44,360 nucleotides of DNA from contig NZ_GL732486.1 of assembly GCF_000187745.1 (NCBI RefSeq), positions 329,524 through 373,883 on the forward strand, read 5' to 3'. Positions 19,087 to 27,864 of this stretch are shown here, piece after piece. A program made the position numbers and the translations under genes. How positions within the stretch are numbered: position 1 is the stretch's first letter; each line of letters opens with the position of its first letter. The notes beneath the pieces were generated by a model, which worked only from the letters and a program-made list of their open reading frames with translations, ran no database searches and was not told the DNA's origin. Source of the DNA: Streptococcus sp. M334. Its GTDB lineage: Bacteria; Bacillota; Bacilli; Lactobacillales; Streptococcaceae.

Positions 19087-19133
19087 AGTTACATAAGATA
19101 AATTATGTAAAATAATTTGAGTTTTTAACTTTA

Positions 19134-19291
19134 GTAACTTGAGATATGTTTTGTATTCAAATGATTTGAAGAGTTGCGACAGGAGGGAGTCGAATCGATG
19201 TTATTCGACGAACGACTTAGTAAGTCTACTAGGTTGGCCGCTTGATAGCAGCAACCGTAACAACTTGAGATATGTGTTGTATCCAAGCTGC
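19134..19291. repeat. Structured intergenic element with a direct repeat and three hairpins
   Basis: A pair of imperfect direct repeats (acttgagatatgt-ttgtat-caa near 19137-19160 and 19263-19285) flanks three consecutive hairpins: cgaat/attcg (19191-19207), gactta-g-taagtc (19214-19226) and ggttg...caacc (19232-19256). No reading frame is convincing. It lies directly upstream of the four-unit repeat array between acoB and acoC. Confidence 0.55.
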
Positions 19292-19301
19292 TTGTAGAGT
19301 T

Positions 19302-19750
19302 GAACTCGGGCTAAAGTCTGTGTGAAAAAGATAAACTTTCCTAGAAACTAAAGTTTCTTCATCAAGTTTCCTATTTTCACTTTGACTTTTGACGCCCTTA
19401 GTATCATTTAATTGAATTCGGACGGAGGTCTGCGAAAAAAAGATAGATTTCCTTGTGTTCATCGAACACATCGTCAATCTCCTATTTTTCATTGCCCTCT
19501 GCGTCCTTAATATCTTATATTCGAACACGGGCTAAAAGCTCGGAAAAAAGATAAATCTCCTTGACTTCATCGAAGCCTGCGTAGATTTCCTATTTTTCAG
19601 TCGCTTTTAACGCCCTTAGTATCATAAAATTGAACTCGGGCTAAAGTCTGTGTGAAAAAGATAAACTTTCCTAGAAACTAAAGTTTCTTCGTCAAGTTTC
19701 CTATTTTCACTTTGACTTTTGACGCCCTTAGTATCTTATAATAGAATTGG
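19302..19750. repeat. Four tandem ~110-bp units, each a long hairpin
   Basis: Units begin at 19302, 19414, 19523 and 19632 with gaa(c/t)(t/a)cgg, each 109-113 bp long, and a fifth start (gaattgg, 19744) merges into the acoC ribosome site. Each unit folds as outer GAAAA/TTTTC, a middle stem and an inner stem. Stems differ between units but remain paired: inner agaaact/agtttct, gtgttc/gaacac, cttc/gaag; middle aaactt/aagttt, agatt/aatct, aaatct/agattt. Units 1 and 4 are nearly identical. Each ends in a -10-like string; the last reads cttataat. It may be a dispersed streptococcal repeat. Confidence 0.8.
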
Positions 19751-19757
19751 AGAGGTC

Positions 19758-20801
19758 ATGGCTGATGACAAGCTAAGAGCGACTCCTGCAGCTAGAAAGT
19801 TAGCGGATGATTTAGGGATCAACCTCTACGACGTTTCTGGCTCAGGTGCAAACGGTCGTGTCCACAAAGAAGACGTGGAAACTTATAAAGACACAAACGT
19901 GGTTCGCATTTCGCCACTTGCAAAACGAATTGCCCTCGAACATAATATTGCTTGGCAGGAAATCCAAGGAACGGGTCATCGTGGTAAGATTATGAAGAAG
20001 GACGTTTTGGCCTTGCTTCCTGAAAATATCGAAAACGATACCATCAAGTCTCCTGCTCAGATCGAAAAAGTGGAAGAAGTTCCTGATAATGTAACACCAT
20101 ACGGTGAAATTGAGCGTATTCCAATGACACCAATGCGTAAGGTTATTGCCCAACGTATGGTTGAATCTTACCTAACTGCACCAACCTTCACGCTCAACTA
20201 TGAAGTTGATATGACTGAAATGTTGGCACTTCGTAAGAAGGTTCTGGAGCCAATCATGGAAGCAACTGGGAAGAAGACTACTGTAACAGACCTTCTTTCA
20301 CTTGCAGTTGTTAAAACTCTTATGAAACACCCTTACATCAACGCCTCATTGACAGAAGATGGCAAGACCATTATCACTCACAACTATGTCAACCTTGCCA
20401 TGGCAGTTGGGATGGATAATGGATTGATGACACCAGTTGTTTACAATGCTGAAAAGATGACTCTTTCAGAGCTAGTCGTAGCCTTCAAAGACGTCATTGG
20501 TCGTACCTTGGATGGTAAATTGGCTCCAAGTGAACTGCAAAATTCAACATTTACAATCAGTAACTTGGGAATGTTTGGCGTTCAGTCCTTTGGTCCTATC
20601 ATTAACCAACCAAACTCAGCTATCCTTGGTGTGAGTTCGACAATTGAGAAGCCAGTTGTCGTCAATGGTGAAATTGTGATTCGCCCTATCATGAGCCTAG
20701 GATTAACCATTGACCACCGTGTCGTAGATGGTATGGCTGGAGCTAAGTTTATGAAAGATTTGAAAGAATTGATTGAAAATCCAATCTCAATGTTGATTTA
20801 A
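19758..20801 (+). CDS. acoC: 2-oxoacid dehydrogenase E2, acyltransferase lacking a lipoyl domain
   Basis: Dihydrolipoamide acyltransferase core of the complex. The 347-residue protein begins directly with two E3/E1-binding-type segments (ATPAARKLADDLGINLYDVSG and ISPLAKRIALEHNIAW) and continues into the catalytic domain, with MRKVIAQRMVESYL, TISNLGMFGV and the active-site LTIDHRVVDG. There is no N-terminal lipoyl domain; the lipoyl domain is on the next protein (Lpd). The ATG at 19758, after GGAGAGG, is chosen over an in-frame upstream start lying in the repeat unit. This short E2 form is known in pneumococcus. Confidence 0.92.
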   Translation: MADDKLRATPAARKLADDLGINLYDVSGSGANGRVHKEDVETYKDTNVVRISPLAKRIALEHNIAWQEIQGTGHRGKIMKKDVLALLPENIENDTIKSPAQIEKVEEVPDNVTPYGEIERIPMTPMRKVIAQRMVESYLTAPTFTLNYEVDMTEMLALRKKVLEPIMEATGKKTTVTDLLSLAVVKTLMKHPYINASLTEDGKTIITHNYVNLAMAVGMDNGLMTPVVYNAEKMTLSELVVAFKDVIGRTLDGKLAPSELQNSTFTISNLGMFGVQSFGPIINQPNSAILGVSSTIEKPVVVNGEIVIRPIMSLGLTIDHRVVDGMAGAKFMKDLKELIENPISMLI

Positions 20802-20846
20802 GAGCAAGAATATTCATTTTTAAGATATAGAAAAAGGAAGGAAGAC

Positions 20847-22550
20847 ATGGCCTTAGAAGTAATTATGCCAAAAGCCGGCGTGGATATGACAGAAGGACAA
20901 ATCGTCCAATGGAATAAAAAAGTCGGAGAATTTGTAAAAGAAGGAGAAATCCTTTTGGAAATTATGACTGACAAAGTCAGTATGGAATTGGAAGCCGAAG
21001 AAGACGGTTACTTGATCGCTATCCTAAAAGGAGATGGCGAAACTGTCCCTGTAACGGAAGTTATTGGTTATCTTGGTGAAGAAGGGGAAAACATCCCAAC
21101 AGCTGGAGCAGTAGCGCCAGAAGCTAGTCCAGCACCTACAGCAAGTGCTTCAAATGATGATGGTAAAAGCGATGATGCCTTTGATATTGTTGTGATTGGT
21201 GGAGGTCCTGCTGGTTATGTTGCAGCCATTAAAGCTGCCCAACTCGGCGGTAAGGTTGCCCTTGTTGAGAAATCTGAACTTGGTGGAACCTGCTTGAATC
21301 GTGGATGTATCCCAACCAAGACCTATCTTCACAACGCTGAAATTATCGAAAACATCGGTCATGCTGCAAACCGTGGTATCGTAATCGAAAATCCAAACTT
21401 CACTGTAGATATGGACAAACTCCTTGAAACCAAGTCTAAGGTTGTTAATACCTTGGTTGGTGGAGTTGCTGGTCTTCTTCGTAGCTACGGAGTTACTGTT
21501 CATAAAGGAATTGGTACGATCACTAAGGACAAGAATGTCTTGGTAAATGGTTCTGAATTTCTTGAAACCAAGAAAATCATCCTTGCTGGTGGTTCAAAAG
21601 TCAGCAAGATTAACGTCCCTGGTATGGAATCATCTCTTGTGATGACTAGTGATGACATCCTTGAAATGAACGAAGTTCCAGAAAGTCTTGTTATCATCGG
21701 TGGTGGTGTTGTCGGTATCGAACTCGGGCAGGCCTTCATGACATTTGGTTCAAAAGTGACTGTTATTGAAATGATGGACCGTATCGTACCAGCTATGGAT
21801 GCGGAAGTTTCTAAGAACCTTCGCTTGATTCTTGAACGCAAAGGTATGACTATCTTGACTGGTACTAAATTGCAAGAAATCATTGAGGAAAATGGTCAAC
21901 TTCGTATCAAGGTTGAAGGAAAAGACGATATTATCGCAAGTAAAGCCCTTCTTTCAATTGGTCGTGTGCCAGACCTTGAAGGTATTGGAGAGGTTGAGTT
22001 TGAATTGGATCGTGGTCGTATCAAGGTCAACGAATACATGGAAACTTCAGTTCCAGGAATTTACGCACCAGGTGACATCAACGGTACTAAGATGTTGGCT
22101 CACGCAGCCTTCCGTATGGGAGAAGTTGCCGCAGAAAATGCTCTTAAAGGAAATCATGCTGTTGCCAAGTTGAATTTGACTCCTGCAGCTATCTACACAC
22201 TTCCAGAAGTAGCAGCAGTAGGTCTCACAGAAGAACAAGCCCGTGCGAAATACGATGTTGCCATCGGAAAATTCAACTTTGCAGCCAACGGTCGTGCTAT
22301 TGCATCGGATGCTGCTCAAGGTTTCGTTAAAGTTATTGCAGATAAGAAATACGGAGAAATTCTTGGTGTTCATATTATCGGTCCTGCAGCTGCAGAATTG
22401 ATCAATGAGGCGTCAAGCATTATCGAAATGGAAATTACTGTTGAAGAAATGCTGAAGACCATCCACGGACATCCAACCTACTCTGAAGTGATGTATGAAG
22501 CATTTGCGGATGTTCTAGGAATGGCCATCCATTCACCTAAGAAAAAATAA
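20847..22550 (+). CDS. lpdA: Dihydrolipoamide dehydrogenase (E3) with N-terminal lipoyl domain
   Basis: Flavoenzyme that reoxidises dihydrolipoamide to NAD+. Residues 1 to about 80 are a lipoyl domain with the lipoylated lysine in ILLEIMTDKVSMELEAEEDG. A Pro/Ala-rich linker (about 88-108) follows, then the E3 body: FAD site VVIGGGPAGYVAAIKAAQLGG, redox disulfide GGTCLNRGCIPTK, NAD site VIIGGGVVGIELG, and catalytic HGHPTYSEVMYEA. The 567 residues reflect the domain fusion. With a lipoyl-less E2, this E3 supplies the swinging arm. Ribosome site GGAAGGAAG. Confidence 0.96.
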   Translation: MALEVIMPKAGVDMTEGQIVQWNKKVGEFVKEGEILLEIMTDKVSMELEAEEDGYLIAILKGDGETVPVTEVIGYLGEEGENIPTAGAVAPEASPAPTASASNDDGKSDDAFDIVVIGGGPAGYVAAIKAAQLGGKVALVEKSELGGTCLNRGCIPTKTYLHNAEIIENIGHAANRGIVIENPNFTVDMDKLLETKSKVVNTLVGGVAGLLRSYGVTVHKGIGTITKDKNVLVNGSEFLETKKIILAGGSKVSKINVPGMESSLVMTSDDILEMNEVPESLVIIGGGVVGIELGQAFMTFGSKVTVIEMMDRIVPAMDAEVSKNLRLILERKGMTILTGTKLQEIIEENGQLRIKVEGKDDIIASKALLSIGRVPDLEGIGEVEFELDRGRIKVNEYMETSVPGIYAPGDINGTKMLAHAAFRMGEVAAENALKGNHAVAKLNLTPAAIYTLPEVAAVGLTEEQARAKYDVAIGKFNFAANGRAIASDAAQGFVKVIADKKYGEILGVHIIGPAAAELINEASSIIEMEITVEEMLKTIHGHPTYSEVMYEAFADVLGMAIHSPKKK

Positions 22551-22564
22551 AAGAAAGATAGATT

Positions 22565-22589
22565 AGACTGGAAAGGTGTTTTCCAGTCT
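22565..22589 (+). terminator. Hairpin between lpd and lplA (attenuator-like)
   Basis: agactggaaa pairs with tttccagtct around a short loop; no T-run follows, so it is more likely an mRNA-processing or attenuating stem than a full terminator. Confidence 0.5.
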
Positions 22590-22611
22590 CTATCGTATAA
22601 GAAGGTATCTC

Positions 22612-23601
22612 ATGAAATACATTATCAATCATTCAAACGACACTGCTTTTAATATCGCCTTGGAAGAATATGCCTTTAAACACCTTTTGGATGAGGATCA
22701 AATCTTCCTACTTTGGATTAACAAACCATCTATCATTGTCGGACGTCACCAGAACACTATCGAAGAAATCAACCGTGATTATGTTCGAGAAAATGGTATT
22801 GAGGTGGTTCGCCGTATCAGCGGTGGTGGAGCTGTTTACCACGATTTAAATAACCTCAACTACACGATTATCTCAAAAGAAGATGAAAATAAGGCCTTTG
22901 ACTTTAAGAGCTTCTCAACTCCGGTTATCAATACCCTGGCTCAACTTGGGGTTAAAGCCGAGTTTACAGGTCGTAACGACTTAGAAATTGATGGCAAGAA
23001 ATTCTGTGGAAATGCCCAAGCCTATATCAACGGCCGTATCATGCACCACGGTTGCTTGCTCTTTGACGTTGATTTGTCAGTCCTTGCTAACGCCCTCAAG
23101 GTTTCGAAGGACAAATTTGAATCAAAAGGTGTGAAATCGGTTCGTGCCCGTGTAACTAATATTGTCAATGAATTGCCAGAAAAAATCACAGTTGAAGAAT
23201 TCCGTGACTTACTCTTGGAATACATGAAAAAAGAGTATCCAGAGATGACAGAATACGTTTTTTCTGAGGAAGAATTGGCTGAAATTAACCGTATCAAAGA
23301 TACTAAGTTTGGAACTTGGGACTGGAACTATGGTAAATCACCTGAATTTAACGTCCGTCGTGGAACCAAATTCACTAGTGGTAAGGTGGAAGTCTTTGCT
23401 AATGTCGTCGAATCAAAAATCCAAGACATCAAGATTTATGGTGACTTCTTTGGTATTGAAGACGTTGCTGCAGTAGAAGATGTCCTTCGTGGAGTGAAAT
23501 ACGAACGCGAAGATGTCCTTAAGGCGCTAGAAACCATTGATATTACACGCTACTTCGCTGGTATTAGCCGTGAAGAAATTGCTGAAGCGGTAGTTGGATA
23601 A
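22612..23601 (+). CDS. lplA: Lipoate-protein ligase A
   Basis: Activates free lipoate with ATP and attaches it to the lipoyl lysine of its target, here most likely the N-terminal domain of the adjacent Lpd. The 329 residues show VRRISGGGAVYHDLNNLNYTII, GRNDLEIDGKKFCGNAQ and the C-terminal lipoate-ligase domain from about residue 240. The ATG at 22612, after AGAAGG, is preferred over in-frame upstream codons that lie in the hairpin. Confidence 0.95.
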   Translation: MKYIINHSNDTAFNIALEEYAFKHLLDEDQIFLLWINKPSIIVGRHQNTIEEINRDYVRENGIEVVRRISGGGAVYHDLNNLNYTIISKEDENKAFDFKSFSTPVINTLAQLGVKAEFTGRNDLEIDGKKFCGNAQAYINGRIMHHGCLLFDVDLSVLANALKVSKDKFESKGVKSVRARVTNIVNELPEKITVEEFRDLLLEYMKKEYPEMTEYVFSEEELAEINRIKDTKFGTWDWNYGKSPEFNVRRGTKFTSGKVEVFANVVESKIQDIKIYGDFFGIEDVAAVEDVLRGVKYEREDVLKALETIDITRYFAGISREEIAEAVVG

Positions 23602-23607
23602 ACCAAA

Positions 23608-23639
23608 AAGAAGTTGGTTGTAGGACCAGCTTCTTTTTT
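23608..23639 (+). terminator. Terminator of the aco-lpl operon
   Basis: aagaag-t-tggt pairs with acca-g-cttctt, followed by T6. With xerS convergent, it marks the end of the plus-strand operon. Confidence 0.85.
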
Positions 23640-23673
23640 AAAATCATATATTACATAATTTATTTTATGTATT

Positions 23674-24744
23674 TTATAAACTATCTAGAGCATTCTTTTG
23701 TTCATCATTAATGATATGGGTATAGAGGTCAGTGACTTGTGTGCTGGCATGTCCTAGCTGGTGACTGACCAAAACTTGCGATTTAGTGGCATCATAGAGC
23801 CTGGTTGCTAACGTATGGCGCAGTTTGTGGGGTGTTACACGCACTTTAAAATCTTCAGAGTACTTAGCAACCATTTTCTCAACGCTAGAAGCATCGATAC
23901 GATTAGGAATACCTCTGTAGAGTGTCAAAAAAAGGGCTGTATCTGTTTTTTCCGTCTTATAGCGTTGATTTCGAATGGCTAGATAATTCTCTAGATAAGG
24001 CTTAGCAAAGGCAGCGACATTGACCGAATCACGTTTGCCACCTTTTCGAGTGACATCAATAATCATCATTTTGAGATTGAGATCTCTTAGATCCAGATTA
24101 ACAGCTTCAGATAAGCGGACACCAGACGCCAAGAGAAGGGCAATAATGGCCAAATCACGTTCTTTATTTTTATTAAATGAAGATAGAGCGCGATTTGAAA
24201 GTTGTTGTGGATACTCTTGGTCGATATAAGTTAGAAAACCTTCTGTTTCATCACCTAGAAAGAGTTTTTGCTTGATGTTTTCAGCTCTGGCAGCAAGCGT
24301 TTCTTTCTTTTTTTTGGTTGAAACTTTCTTCATTACATTGCGATAGAAATAAGGTTCCCCCTGGTCGTTTTCGACTTCCTCGGTTAGATACTTATAAAGA
24401 CTGGAAAGAGCTGACAAGGTTCGATTGATAGTTGTCTGAGAAACACCTTGTTTGGTTGTATTAGCATTGAGCAAAGGACGTTCACGTAGGTAAAGGATAA
24501 AGGCTTCCATATCTTTCTTTGACATGTTTTCCAAGACAGATAAAGGAATATCAGACATTTTATCAGCGTTTGAAATACCAGACTCTAAAATCCAACTGAA
24601 AAATCGATCGTATTCCTTGAGGTATTCGTACAAGGTTGTAAAACTGTAAGGTACAGCCAGCTTAGATTGGTAGTATTCCAGAACATACCAGGGCATGATT
24701 TGTTTTAGTTTGTCGATTCGTTCTAATAAAATCTCACGTTTCAT
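23674..24744 (-). CDS. xerS: Tyrosine recombinase XerS
   Basis: Streptococcal/lactococcal single-protein chromosome-dimer recombinase, replacing XerC/XerD. The 356 residues have an N-terminal SAM-like domain and a catalytic domain with the first Arg in [12 protein letters not shown], then [28 protein letters not shown] and nucleophile Tyr near residue 342. Its target dif_SL lies 53 bp upstream of its start, the standard arrangement for xerS. Confidence 0.96.
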   Translation of the reverse strand: MKREILLERIDKLKQIMPWYVLEYYQSKLAVPYSFTTLYEYLKEYDRFFSWILESGISNADKMSDIPLSVLENMSKKDMEAFILYLRERPLLNANTTKQGVSQTTINRTLSALSSLYKYLTEEVENDQGEPYFYRNVMKKVSTKKKKETLAARAENIKQKLFLGDETEGFLTYIDQEYPQQLSNRALSSFNKNKERDLAIIALLLASGVRLSEAVNLDLRDLNLKMMIIDVTRKGGKRDSVNVAAFAKPYLENYLAIRNQRYKTEKTDTALFLTLYRGIPNRIDASSVEKMVAKYSEDFKVRVTPHKLRHTLATRLYDATKSQVLVSHQLGHASTQVTDLYTHIINDEQKNALDSL

Positions 24745-24796
24745 GTATTTTCTCCATAAATAAGTCTACTAGTAGTATAGCATAGGCTTATATATT

Positions 24797-24827
24797 TTTC
24801 AAGAAAATTATAGTTTTTCGGAAAGAT
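24797..24827 (-). other. dif_SL chromosome-dimer resolution site
   Basis: The 31 bp, read on the minus strand, match the streptococcal/lactococcal dif_SL site as I remember it: left arm ATCTTTCCGAAAAA, centre CTATAA and right arm TTTTCTTGAAA. It lies between xerS and the mepB-like remnant and marks the replication-terminus region. Confidence 0.93.
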
Positions 24828-24944
24828 GTTGCATAGCCTTCTATTAAAGTAACTAAAAATGATTTAATAACAGTTAATAAAGTCCGATAACTAAAAAATT
24901 TTTTTGGTACAAGTTAGCAAAAAATGTACTTTATTCTTGAGAAA

Positions 24945-24995
24945 CTAACACAAAGACTTGGTTCTTTTTTCATAGGAACCAAGTCTTTGTGTTAG
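24945..24995. terminator. Perfect 20-bp inverted repeat
   Basis: ctaacacaaagacttggttc (24945-24964) is perfectly repeated inverted at 24976-24995 around an 11-nt loop. It covers the last codons of the mepB-like frame, so it both encodes that C-terminus and can end its transcript. Confidence 0.75.
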
Positions 24996-25430
24996 ATATG
25001 AATCCACTAAAAATTTTTCAAAGTCATTCTTGTAATTCAATTTCTCTAATGTATTTAAATTTGTGCACCAAGGCGGATAAAATCGCATGGACATTTTTCC
25101 TTTGCTGTTTTTTGTTGAGAGAATTTTCTTACAAATAGCAACTTCGTTTGGAATAATAAATAGCCCCTTTTTATCATTATCGATGACAACGATAACAAGT
25201 TCAGTTCCCAAATCTTCATTGGTGTAAGGAATGTTCATGTTATTTTTGTCTTTTTTTCAAAAAACTGTAAAATACCCTTCTTTTTTCGGTGTTCTTTTTG
25301 CTAAGCGGCATCTTTTATATCCTTGCTCATCCTTTATTTTGATAAGAATACCTTCGTATTTTTCATTCCACTTTTCTTTAATGAATTCAAAATCACCATA
25401 AAATTCATATAGAACATCTAGTATTTTCAT
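24945..25430 (-). pseudogene. MepB-like protein gene interrupted by an in-frame TGA
   Basis: Two consecutive frames in the same phase look like one MepB-family protein. The upstream part (ATG 25430) reads KILDVLYEF...GYKRCRLAKRTPKKEGYFTVF, then TGA at 25257-25259, where the family has Trp (FTVFWKK-type). The frame continues KKDKNNMNIPYTNEDLG...FIIPNEVAICKKILSTK...MRFYPPW. The whole would be about 161 residues. TGG to TGA is a single-base change. The C-terminus runs into a perfect hairpin. MepB belongs to staphylococcal mepRAB; its function is unclear. Confidence 0.75.
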
Positions 25431-25517
25431 TATGATGTATTCTTCCCTTATCAAAATCAACAAAATATTCTTGATATTTTTATTACATAATAAAAATTAT
25501 GTAATAAGATTTTTGAT

Positions 25518-27068
25518 CTACAACAATAAATCTTTTATTTTCCCAATTTCACTTTTTGGAATAACAAGGTGAATCATATCTCCTAGATACATTCTGGTTG
25601 AGCCGTTAACTGTTTGGCTCTTGCCATTATGGACTTGGGTTGTAATAAGGATATTGTGTGGTAAGTTGAGTTCATGAACCTGTTTTCCAGCGATTTTGTC
25701 TGATACAGGAATTTCAATGAGGGTGACTTCTCCTTCATCTGTTGCTTCTTCTGGCAGCATTTTTTCCAACATAGCCTCATAGACTGGTGCACCCTTGAGT
25801 AGGTCCATAATGATGTAGGCGACCAAGGTCACTAAGCCAAGTGGCATGAGATTACGAATATCTCCTACCATCTCGGTTACTAGAATCATAGCGGTTAAGG
25901 GAGCTTTAGAAATCGCTCCAAAGTAGCCACTCATTCCCAGAATGACAAAGATAGGAAACTGCTCTTGACTGACAAGACCAAGATTGACACAAATAACACC
26001 AACTAGGGCACCAAGTAAGGACCCAAGCGCCAAAATTGGTAAGAAAATTCCTCCTGGAAGGCCACTTCCATAACTAATCATGCTCCAAACAAAGCGAATC
26101 AAAAAGTAAGCTAATAGAACTTGGAAACTAAAATCTTGCTCAGTCAGGGAAAGAACCAGCTGATTTCCACCACCAAGGATTTGGGGTAAGAAGATTCCGA
26201 CTGGTATGATAAGGATAAAAGCAAGAATTGGATAATAAGCTCTATCCAAACGGATTTTTTGACCAAGCCAATCATAAACTCTGCCGACGTTTAACACAGC
26301 CTTCTCATAGAGAAAACCGGAAAGTCCAAGAAAAATTCCCATAAGGAGGTAAATCCAATACTGATCCAGGGTCATGAGTGGGATGTTGTCTGGCATGTCC
26401 AGTACGGGTGTTAGGCCAAATATGAGCAAAGAGACAAAGTTTGCTACGAGACTGGCTGCTAGAGTAGATACCCAGAAAAATCGAGAAAAGTGATGATAGA
26501 CTTCTTCTACGACAAAGAGGAGTCCTGCAATCGGTGCATTAAAGGCTGCGGCTAATCCTGCTGCAGCACCACTGGCAATCAGGGAACGTTCCTCAACCGG
26601 ACTGGATTTGAGCCACTTTGCAATACCTTTACCACCAACTGCTCCAAGTTGAATACTAGGTCCTTCACGCCCTAGCATGAGTCCACTAGCAATGGCAAGA
26701 ATTCCTAGCACATATTTTTTCCAAAGAACGCCCCACCAGTTGAGGGTCATGAGGCCTTTCAGTTCGGCTTCGACTTGAGGGATTCCTGAGCCTTTGATAT
26801 CTTTTTCTGAACGTGTCAGTTTAGCACTAATCCAGCAGATGAGTACGTAAAATAAAACCAGTATAAAAAGATTGCGCACTAAGTGCGCTTGATCTTGATA
26901 AAGTCCTTGTATCAGGTGGAAGCCTTTTTCAATTAAGAAACGAAAGGATCCAACGATGATCCCAACGACAAGACCGACAATGATTCCTCGTCCAACTTGG
27001 GATAATATGGTGCTCGAGGCAAAGGCAAATTCTTTCTTGGAACTGAGTGTTTCTGACTGTTCCTCCAT
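25518..27068 (-). CDS. ClC-family chloride channel/transporter with RCK_C (TrkA-C) domain
   Basis: A 516-residue membrane protein. ClC signatures are GSGIPQVEAEL, the gating-glutamate motif GREGPSIQLGAVGG (about residue 145), and GSGLPGGIFLPILALGS with GYFGAISKAPLTAMILV. About ten membrane helices precede a cytoplasmic C-terminal TrkA-C-type domain (from about 440: VTLIEIPVSDKIAGKQVHEL). The gating glutamate is retained, consistent with Cl-/H+ exchange. The ATG at 27068 follows AGAAGG; the frame is open further upstream without a better start. Confidence 0.93.
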   Translation of the reverse strand: MEEQSETLSSKKEFAFASSTILSQVGRGIIVGLVVGIIVGSFRFLIEKGFHLIQGLYQDQAHLVRNLFILVLFYVLICWISAKLTRSEKDIKGSGIPQVEAELKGLMTLNWWGVLWKKYVLGILAIASGLMLGREGPSIQLGAVGGKGIAKWLKSSPVEERSLIASGAAAGLAAAFNAPIAGLLFVVEEVYHHFSRFFWVSTLAASLVANFVSLLIFGLTPVLDMPDNIPLMTLDQYWIYLLMGIFLGLSGFLYEKAVLNVGRVYDWLGQKIRLDRAYYPILAFILIIPVGIFLPQILGGGNQLVLSLTEQDFSFQVLLAYFLIRFVWSMISYGSGLPGGIFLPILALGSLLGALVGVICVNLGLVSQEQFPIFVILGMSGYFGAISKAPLTAMILVTEMVGDIRNLMPLGLVTLVAYIIMDLLKGAPVYEAMLEKMLPEEATDEGEVTLIEIPVSDKIAGKQVHELNLPHNILITTQVHNGKSQTVNGSTRMYLGDMIHLVIPKSEIGKIKDLLL

Positions 27069-27084
27069 AATCATTCCTTCTAAC

Positions 27085-27864
27085 TTAAATTTCTTTTTCT
27101 CCTGAAACCAGTGATTTAACGGGTTCAAAACTGGTTCGGTGAATTGGGGTAACTCCTAGCTTTTCCAGTCCTTCTAGGTGTTTAGCAGTTCCATATCCTG
27201 CATTAGCAGTAAAATCATAGCCAGGGAACTGCTGGTCGTAGTCCTTCATCAATTCATCACGTGTCACTTTGGCTACTATTGAAGCTGCGGCGATAGAGAG
27301 AGAGTTTGCATCTCCTTTGATGATGGAGGTTTGTGAAATGGGCAAATCCAGTTTCATGGCATCTATCAAAAGGTGCTCTGGTTGAGGACTGAGCTGAGAG
27401 ATTGCTTCCTGCATGGCTAGTTTGGTCGCTTCATAGATATTGACTTGGTCGATAACCTGATTATCCATGATACCAATGCCGATTGACAAGGCTTGGTCCT
27501 GAACTGCTTGGAAAATCTCCAGATGTTTCTTTTTAGGAATTTTCTTGCTGTCGTTGAGGTCTTTAATTTTACAATTTTGAGGTAAAATAACGGCTGCAGA
27601 GACTACAGGTCCAGCCAGAGGACCACGGCCAACCTCGTCAACACCTGCAATTAAGGTTAAACCTTGCTTGTAAAGCTCTTTTTCATAGGAAAGCATGGAT
27701 TCCAAACGAAGATTCTCATCCAATTCAGCCTGAATGGCTTTTTTACGCTTGCTGATTTCTTTTTGAACTCCAGAGCGATTATCCTTTTCAAGATCTAAAA
27801 AAATAGGGCTTTCTAACTCCTTGACTGTTGCAAGGAGTTCTTTGATTTCTTTAATCGTCGCCAT
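27085..27864 (-). CDS. rnhB: Ribonuclease HII
   Basis: Cleaves RNA in RNA-DNA hybrids and excises single ribonucleotides from DNA. The 259 residues include an N-terminal extension typical of streptococci and the catalytic aspartate/glutamate motif [19 protein letters not shown] near residue 75, then IDAMKLDLP and [12 protein letters not shown]. The start lies inside the end of rbgA (14-bp overlap), so the two are translationally coupled. Confidence 0.96.
   Translation of the reverse strand: MATIKEIKELLATVKELESPIFLDLEKDNRSGVQKEISKRKKAIQAELDENLRLESMLSYEKELYKQGLTLIAGVDEVGRGPLAGPVVSAAVILPQNCKIKDLNDSKKIPKKKHLEIFQAVQDQALSIGIGIMDNQVIDQVNIYEATKLAMQEAISQLSPQPEHLLIDAMKLDLPISQTSIIKGDANSLSIAAASIVAKVTRDELMKDYDQQFPGYDFTANAGYGTAKHLEGLEKLGVTPIHRTSFEPVKSLVSGEKEI

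Noticed and set aside
19134..19300. T-box or other known riboswitch upstream of acoC.
   Set aside because: No T-box antiterminator sequence and no recognisable aptamer; only simple hairpins and direct repeats.
19229..19528. A 99-residue minus-strand ORF across the acoB-acoC gap.
   Set aside because: It is a translation of the hairpin repeats, with no ribosome site and no coding pattern.
19302..19750. BOX, RUP or CRISPR identity for the tandem array.
   Set aside because: The sequence does not match the BOX or RUP elements I remember. The units are contiguous, without spacers of constant length, so it is not a CRISPR.
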